Of a stretch of DNA of 64,000 nucleotides, positions 59,952 through 64,000 are shown piece by piece. The position numbers were made by a program, and so were the translations under genes. Source of the DNA: Acidisarcina polymorpha (GTDB taxonomy: Bacteria; Acidobacteriota; Terriglobia; Terriglobales; Acidobacteriaceae); assembly GCF_003330725.1 (NCBI RefSeq), contig NZ_CP030844.1:57049-121048 (forward strand). Direction: 5' to 3'. A model generated the notes under the pieces. The model did not search any database. It saw nothing but the letters and a program-made list of their open reading frames with translations, and was not told the origin of the DNA. The stretch's first letter is position 1. Every line of letters starts with the position of its first letter.

Positions 59952-60270
59952 ATGCCAGGAATGGTCATCCCGTTGAAATGGCGGTTGCTCATCTGTGGGG
60001 TGTTTCTCTTAAGTGCGCATACCCCAGGAGCTGCGCAGCAAACTGAGTCGCCACGAGTCATTGACCTGCTCGAGCTTGAACGCGGACCGGCACCTGACTC
60101 GACCCAAGGCATGATTCGGCTTGACGTCGAAGCACGAGATAGTTCAGGCCGACCGGTGACAGGCCTTACCCAACGGGATTTTACGCTTCGGGATAACGGT
60201 CAGCCTGGGAAGATCGTCTCTTTTCGAGCGTTCGATCGAGCAAGCACAAAGTCTGATTCGTCAATTGAAG
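59952..60270 (+). pseudogene. VWA-domain secreted protein, N-terminal fragment cut by IS6
   Basis: The frame has a signal peptide (WRLLICGVFLLSAHTPGAAQ) and then GMIRLDVEARDSSGRPVTGL and TQRDFTLRDNGQPGKIVSFR, the typical opening of VWFA-related proteins common in Acidobacteria. It is interrupted exactly at 60271 by the left inverted repeat of an IS6-family element; the downstream VWA domain is not found after the element. The gene is therefore inactivated. Confidence 0.75.
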
Positions 60271-61089
60271 GGTTCTGTCGCAATAAGGCGACTTGTTATT
60301 CTTTGGACGGACGGAGAGGTGTTGAAGAGCCATGAAGCAGACGATGGAATCCGATGGTGGCAAAGGTATTAAAGCGGTTGCATTATCCACTGGATGTGAT
60401 TCTGCTTTGTGTTCGCTGGTATAGTGCGTATCCGTTGAGCCTCCGGCATCTGGAGGAAATGATGGCCGAGCGTGGGACTTCTGTCGATCACTCGACCGTG
60501 CACCGTTGGGCGATCAAATTGTTGCCAGTCCTGGAGAAGGCGTTCAGGCGCGTCAAGCGCAAGGTGGGGAGGAGTTGGCGGATGGACGAGACCTACATCA
60601 AGGTGAAGGGCGAGTGGAAGTATCTATACCGCGCCGTCGATAAGGCAGGCAAGACCGTCGATTTCTTGCTGCGGGCGCATCGCGACAAGGCCGCGGCACG
60701 CACGTTCTTTGAACAGGCGATCGAACGGAATGGCGCACCAGAAAAAGTAACCATCGATAAGAGTGGCTCGAATGTGGCGGCTTTGGAAACCATCAACGCC
60801 GAACGAGGGAAGCAGATCCTCGTGCGCCAGGCCAAGTATCTAAACAACATCGTTGAGCAAGACCATCGTGGGGTGAAACGTCGAACCAGACCGATGCTCG
60901 GCTTCAAGGATGTTCGCTGCGCTCGCATCCTTCTTTCCGGCATTGAACTCATGCGCATGATCAGCAAAGGACAAATGAAAACTGGCCGTAGCGGACAAAT
61001 CCCTGCACAGCAGTTCTACTCCTTGGCAGCATAAGCAACCCAATCCTATTGGCCTTTCATCGTTCATGCATCCTTATTGCGACAGAACC
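60271..61089 (+). mobile_element. IS6-family insertion sequence, copy 1 (complete)
   Basis: An 819-bp element with perfect 18-bp terminal inverted repeats GGTTCTGTCGCAATAAGG (60271-60288 and, inverted, 61072-61089), enclosing one transposase gene. Flanking octamers AATTGAAG (60263-60270) and AATTAAAG (61090-61097) differ at one base and resemble the 8-bp target duplication of this family. Confidence 0.92.
60354..61034 (+). CDS. IS6-family transposase, copy 1
   Basis: A 226-residue DDE transposase of the IS6/IS26 group: LEEMMAERGTSVDHSTVHRW (helix-turn-helix), WRMDETYIKVKGEWKYLYRA (first Asp), VTIDKSGSN (second Asp) and NNIVEQDHRGVKRRTRPMLG (Glu). The protein is identical in sequence to copy 2 at 63314-63994. 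The reading frame is intact. Confidence 0.95.
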   Translation: MVAKVLKRLHYPLDVILLCVRWYSAYPLSLRHLEEMMAERGTSVDHSTVHRWAIKLLPVLEKAFRRVKRKVGRSWRMDETYIKVKGEWKYLYRAVDKAGKTVDFLLRAHRDKAAARTFFEQAIERNGAPEKVTIDKSGSNVAALETINAERGKQILVRQAKYLNNIVEQDHRGVKRRTRPMLGFKDVRCARILLSGIELMRMISKGQMKTGRSGQIPAQQFYSLAA

Positions 61090-61426
61090 AATTAAAGTGC
61101 TGCCAGTACTCGAGAAAGGAAACTGTCGCAGCACCGGCTTAAGCCGTTGCCATTCGGCATTAAGCTGAGGGTCCATAGTCAAGGCTTCGCCGGGTTGATG
61201 GTGATCCAAGAATCGTAAGGCGGAATAACTTGTCTTTGTTTCACAGCGGAAGTGTATTACGCCAAAGTGCCGCGCAAAACGCCAGTAGGCCACCCTTTGG
61301 CGTGTCCCGCAAAGGGTAAGTTTCGGGACGTTTTGCGGACCCGTTGAAATCAGGGGGTTGCGCGTCCCAAAATCCAGTCCCGAAATGAAACGTTGAAAAG
61401 CGTCTCTCCGGGTGCTACAAACGGGC
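61090..61426. other. Non-coding cargo segment, possible resolvase (res) site
   Basis: The segment 61300-61395 has several GTCCCGCAAA / TTTCGGGAC / GCGTCCCAAAA / GTCCCGAAAT words in both orientations, upstream of the resolvase gene by about 0.7 kb. Repeated half-sites of this type are what a Tn3-like resolvase would bind. A leftward frame ending at 61057 (SALRFLDHHQPGEALTMD) may be a remnant of a gene cut by the IS; both points are uncertain. Confidence 0.4.
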
Positions 61427-61630
61427 ATGGACAAGACCATCCGCCGCTATACCAGTTTCGACGAGATGAAGGCCGACGAGTATCGGTACTGGCAAAGCCG
61501 CCCTGTGCATGAACGGCTGGATGCAGCTGGTGAACTGTCGTCAACGCAATTCGCTTGGAAGGAACCCGCCCGCGATGTTCAGTCAGGACTTCAAAGAACT
61601 CTTGTCCGCGTTCAACGAGCACCGCGTTAA
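61427..61630 (+). CDS. Small protein upstream of a nucleotidyltransferase
   Basis: A 67-residue protein (MDKTIRRYTSFDEMKADEYR, then YWQSRPVHERLDAAGELS). The MKADEYRYWQSRPVHER pattern recurs in small genes preceding nucleotidyltransferases on other mobile elements, as far as I recall. It overlaps the next gene by 56 bp. The pair could be a toxin-antitoxin-like module; this is inference. Confidence 0.6.
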   Translation: MDKTIRRYTSFDEMKADEYRYWQSRPVHERLDAAGELSSTQFAWKEPARDVQSGLQRTLVRVQRAPR

Positions 61631-62093
61631 ATATCTGATCGTCGGAGGCTATGCCGTGGCGGTACATGCACAGCCGCGAGCGACAAAAGACCTCGATCTT
61701 TTCGTGCAGCCGGAGCCGGAGAATGCGAAGGCGGTCTATGCGGCTTTGGCTAAATTCGGCGCACCGCTTGATGGCCTCAAGCCCGATGATCTTATTGCCC
61801 CCAATTCCTTTTTCCGCATGGGCAATCCCCCACAGATGATCGAAGTACTTCCGCATATTTCCGGCGTCAAGTTTGATGACGCATGGCAGCGCCGCATAGA
61901 GGAAGTCATTGACGAGCGTAGCGGCCTCAAGGTGTTCGTAATTTCGGCGGAGGATTTTGTTGTCAATAAGCTGGCGTCTGCGCGGCTTCAAGACCTCGCG
62001 GACGTGGACGCCGTTCGTAAGGCGGCAGAGAGCCAGCGGCCAAAGGTAAAAAAAAACCGCGCTGATATTGCCGAAGGCGGTCCCAAACAGTGA
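61575..62093 (+). CDS. Nucleotidyltransferase-fold protein
   Basis: A 172-residue protein with a minimal nucleotidyltransferase motif: KYLIVGGYAVAVHAQPRATK followed by DLDLFVQPE (GG..DxD). The rest (FFRMGNPPQMIEVLPHISGV) matches a DUF6036/AbiEii-like branch. Members often act in toxin-antitoxin or abortive-infection pairs with a small partner. The start at 61575 is chosen because an earlier ATG lies within the previous gene's frame shadow. The stop overlaps the resolvase start by 4 bp. Confidence 0.8.
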   Translation: MFSQDFKELLSAFNEHRVKYLIVGGYAVAVHAQPRATKDLDLFVQPEPENAKAVYAALAKFGAPLDGLKPDDLIAPNSFFRMGNPPQMIEVLPHISGVKFDDAWQRRIEEVIDERSGLKVFVISAEDFVVNKLASARLQDLADVDAVRKAAESQRPKVKKNRADIAEGGPKQ

Positions 62094-62650
62094 AGTACGG
62101 CTATGCGCGTGTATCGACCGACGATCAAACCGGCGCGATGCAGCTTGCCGCGTTGAAGAAGGACGGGTGTAAAAAGATTTTCACCGACAAGGGCATATCC
62201 GGCGCGGCCAGCAAGGCCCCTGCCCTGCTCCGCCTGCTCAAGGTGTTGAAGTCCGGCGATAGCATAACGGTCTGGAAGCTGGACCGGCTGGGACGAACGA
62301 CGCGAAACCTTGTGATCCTGCTCGACGACCTAAAACAGCGCGGCGTGAAATTCAAATCACTAACGCAGGCCATCGACACCGAAACACCGGGGGGCCGCGC
62401 CATGTGGCAACTGCTGGCCGTTTTTGCCGAGATGGAGCATAGCTTGATCCGCGAGAGGACCACTGCCGGGATCGCGGATGCGAGATCGCGAGGCGTGAAA
62501 TTTGGTCACAAGCCCAAGCTCACGCGACAGCACATCGAGCAGGCCCGGAAGCTGATAGCGGCAGGCGAACGGCCAGAGGATGTAGCCGACAGTTTTCATG
62601 TGGGCCGGTCCACCCTTTATCGAGACTTGCAGGAGAAAATAACTAACTGA
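62090..62650 (+). CDS. Serine recombinase (Tn3-type resolvase)
   Basis: A 186-residue small serine recombinase. The catalytic Ser is in YGYARVSTDDQTGAMQL; conserved Arg residues are in VWKLDRLGRTTRNL and HSLIRERTTAGIADARSRG. A C-terminal Hin-like helix-turn-helix (ARKLIAAGERPEDVADSFHV then GRSTLYRDL) completes the protein. It would resolve dimers or cointegrates. Its stop is followed by the YfbU gene after 16 bp. Confidence 0.93.
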   Translation: MKYGYARVSTDDQTGAMQLAALKKDGCKKIFTDKGISGAASKAPALLRLLKVLKSGDSITVWKLDRLGRTTRNLVILLDDLKQRGVKFKSLTQAIDTETPGGRAMWQLLAVFAEMEHSLIRERTTAGIADARSRGVKFGHKPKLTRQHIEQARKLIAAGERPEDVADSFHVGRSTLYRDLQEKITN

Positions 62651-62666
62651 AGGGACCACACCACAT

Positions 62667-63188
62667 ATGACCGTGACAACGCTAACACCCGTCGAGCGCT
62701 TGCAGCTCATCAACCAGTACCGGATTCTGGAAAAGCTCGATCCAGAGGGGGCCGACGAATATGCCGCCGACCGCGAAATTATCGCGCGTGGCTACACGGC
62801 CCAATATCACACGGTGTTTACCGACGTGTGGGACGAAATGAGCGTTGAAGAATGCACCTATGTGTACGACGTTCTCGATATGCACCGTATTCTGATCAAC
62901 AGCTTCAATCACCTTGCAGATAAGGCTGGCCTTACGCTCGACGATGTCAAGTTCGAGGGTTTCGATCTCAACAGCGAAGGCAAGCGCTACGGCTTCGCGG
63001 AGCATTTGCAGAAGCAAGGAAAATGGAAAGAAACGCTGCCGGACTATTTGAACAGCCACACTGAAATGACCGCTTTCAAACAACGTCGTATGCTTGATAA
63101 TTTTCAGCCGATCCGCCAACAGATCGCCAATTCCATGTCGGGAAACTGGCAGTTAACCGCCGACCAAATCAGAAAAATCATTTCGTGA
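62667..63188 (+). CDS. YfbU-family protein
   Basis: A 173-residue YfbU-like protein (LTPVERLQLINQYRILEKLD, then WDEMSVEECTYVYDVLDMHR and GFDLNSEGKRYGFAEHLQKQ). The family is all-helical; in E. coli YfbU has been linked to cell death in some screens but its biochemistry is unknown. It follows the resolvase closely; together they form a two-gene cargo unit seen on several proteobacterial mobile elements. Confidence 0.88.
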   Translation: MTVTTLTPVERLQLINQYRILEKLDPEGADEYAADREIIARGYTAQYHTVFTDVWDEMSVEECTYVYDVLDMHRILINSFNHLADKAGLTLDDVKFEGFDLNSEGKRYGFAEHLQKQGKWKETLPDYLNSHTEMTAFKQRRMLDNFQPIRQQIANSMSGNWQLTADQIRKIIS

Positions 63189-63258
63189 ACCTTTACCGAG
63201 AGCGTGAGGCATAAGTTTCCGTGCCTCACCGGCTACACTCTTGGAGATGCACCCGGCT

Positions 63259-64000
63259 GGTTCTGTCGCAATAAGGATGCATGAACGATGAAAGGCCAAT
63301 AGGATTGGGTTGCTTATGCTGCCAAGGAGTAGAACTGCTGTGCAGGGATTTGTCCGCTACGGCCAGTTTTCATTTGTCCTTTGCTGATCATGCGCATGAG
63401 TTCAATGCCGGAAAGAAGGATGCGAGCGCAGCGAACATCCTTGAAGCCGAGCATCGGTCTGGTTCGACGTTTCACCCCACGATGGTCTTGCTCAACGATG
63501 TTGTTTAGATACTTGGCCTGGCGCACGAGGATCTGCTTCCCTCGTTCGGCGTTGATGGTTTCCAAAGCCGCCACATTCGAGCCACTCTTATCGATGGTTA
63601 CTTTTTCTGGTGCGCCATTCCGTTCGATCGCCTGTTCAAAGAACGTGCGTGCCGCGGCCTTGTCGCGATGCGCCCGCAGCAAGAAATCGACGGTCTTGCC
63701 TGCCTTATCGACGGCGCGGTATAGATACTTCCACTCGCCCTTCACCTTGATGTAGGTCTCGTCCATCCGCCAACTCCTCCCCACCTTGCGCTTGACGCGC
63801 CTGAACGCCTTCTCCAGGACTGGCAACAATTTGATCGCCCAACGGTGCACGGTCGAGTGATCGACAGAAGTCCCACGCTCGGCCATCATTTCCTCCAGAT
63901 GCCGGAGGCTCAACGGATACGCACTATACCAGCGAACACAAAGCAGAATCACATCCAGTGGATAATGCAACCGCTTTAATACCTTTGCCACCATCGGATT
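63259..64000 (-). mobile_element. IS6-family insertion sequence, copy 2 (cut by window end)
   Basis: The inverted repeat GGTTCTGTCGCAATAAGG (63259-63276) opens a second copy, inverted relative to copy 1. Sequence matches copy 1 to the window end; the outer repeat lies beyond it. Confidence 0.92.
63314..63994 (-). CDS. IS6-family transposase, copy 2
   Basis: The reading frame encodes 226 residues identical to the transposase at 60354-61034, including the DDE residues in WRMDETYIKV, VTIDKSGSN and NNIVEQDHRG. Complete identity indicates that the two copies arose recently by transposition or are kept equal by recombination. Confidence 0.95.
   Translation of the reverse strand: MVAKVLKRLHYPLDVILLCVRWYSAYPLSLRHLEEMMAERGTSVDHSTVHRWAIKLLPVLEKAFRRVKRKVGRSWRMDETYIKVKGEWKYLYRAVDKAGKTVDFLLRAHRDKAAARTFFEQAIERNGAPEKVTIDKSGSNVAALETINAERGKQILVRQAKYLNNIVEQDHRGVKRRTRPMLGFKDVRCARILLSGIELMRMISKGQMKTGRSGQIPAQQFYSLAA

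Larger units (their letters stand above)
60271..64000. mobile_element. IS6-bounded pseudo-composite transposon
   Basis: Two copies of the same IS6-family element in opposite orientation (60271-61089 and 63259 to beyond the window) flank 2.17 kb carrying a small gene, a nucleotidyltransferase, a resolvase and a YfbU-family gene. IS6 elements move such segments by replicative cointegration. The cargo genes resemble proteobacterial plasmid genes more than the backbone does, which suggests recent transfer between phyla. The right end lies outside the window. Confidence 0.75.

Noticed and set aside
59705..60046. Rightward open frame of about 113 codons
   Set aside because: No ribosome site, no recognised pattern, and it overlaps the signal peptide of the VWA fragment in another frame.

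Overview
The window looks like part of a conjugative plasmid (or a plasmid-like integrative element) from an Acidobacteriota bacterium, probably Terriglobia. This is inferred from gene-family content: a propeller-type sensor kinase, a secreted serine hydrolase with an ECF-sigma remnant, and several secreted or membrane families common in that group. It has not been tested by any search. The backbone is coherent: an iteron-type RepA origin (39.3-40.8 kb), a ParA partition locus with 36-bp periodic repeats (55.0-56.3 kb), a MOBP-like relaxase region (24-29.5 kb), a VirD4/TraF/TraB/VirB1 operon (29.5-36.6 kb), a plasmid topoisomerase I (37.2 kb) and a complete-looking P-type trb mating-pair operon read leftward (52.9 to 41.8 kb, order B-C-D-E-J-K-L-F-G-I, as on Ti plasmids but with no recognisable trbH).

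Region by region: 1-7.2 kb is a leftward operon of small redox and detoxification enzymes (two Old Yellow Enzyme paralogues, NmrA, Gfo/Idh/MocA, SDR, alpha/beta hydrolase, DinB, SnoaL). It is divergent from a response regulator / lipoprotein / sensor kinase operon (7.5-12.2 kb) that may control it. 12.2-24 kb is a decayed accessory zone holding gene remnants, two different IS110-family recombinases, an ssb gene and an older ssb remnant, frameshifted genes and a truncated methyltransferase. 24-56 kb is the plasmid backbone. 56.6-64 kb is a second accessory zone: a GC-rich tyrosine recombinase module, a RES/Xre toxin-antitoxin pair, and a pseudo-composite transposon bounded by two inverted, protein-identical IS6-family copies carrying a nucleotidyltransferase module, a resolvase and a YfbU protein.

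The most interesting signal is a 20-bp GTAC-centred palindrome (consensus TGTGAAnnGTACnnTTCACA or ..TGCACA) seen at about nine places, in front of nearly every transfer operon: the StbB/TraL-like ATPase, the accessory gene at 26.7 kb, the RHH/relaxase operon, traG/virD4, topA, the small ORF at 41.6 kb, and between trbB and the divergent primase gene. At two of them the same -10-like string TTATAGTTGGTGT lies directly upstream. This looks like one plasmid-wide repressor circuit, comparable in logic to the Kor system of IncP plasmids. A ribbon-helix-helix protein encoded at the end of the trb operon is a candidate repressor.

Other notable points are a degenerate Fic-domain protein inside the tra operon, an Old Yellow Enzyme lacking its His/Asn ligand pair, twin GGTATATACC palindromes near 16.3 kb, a 197-bp nested inverted-repeat element beside an IS110 gene, and four single-base frameshifts, three of them in short homopolymers, that could be decay, recoding or sequencing error.
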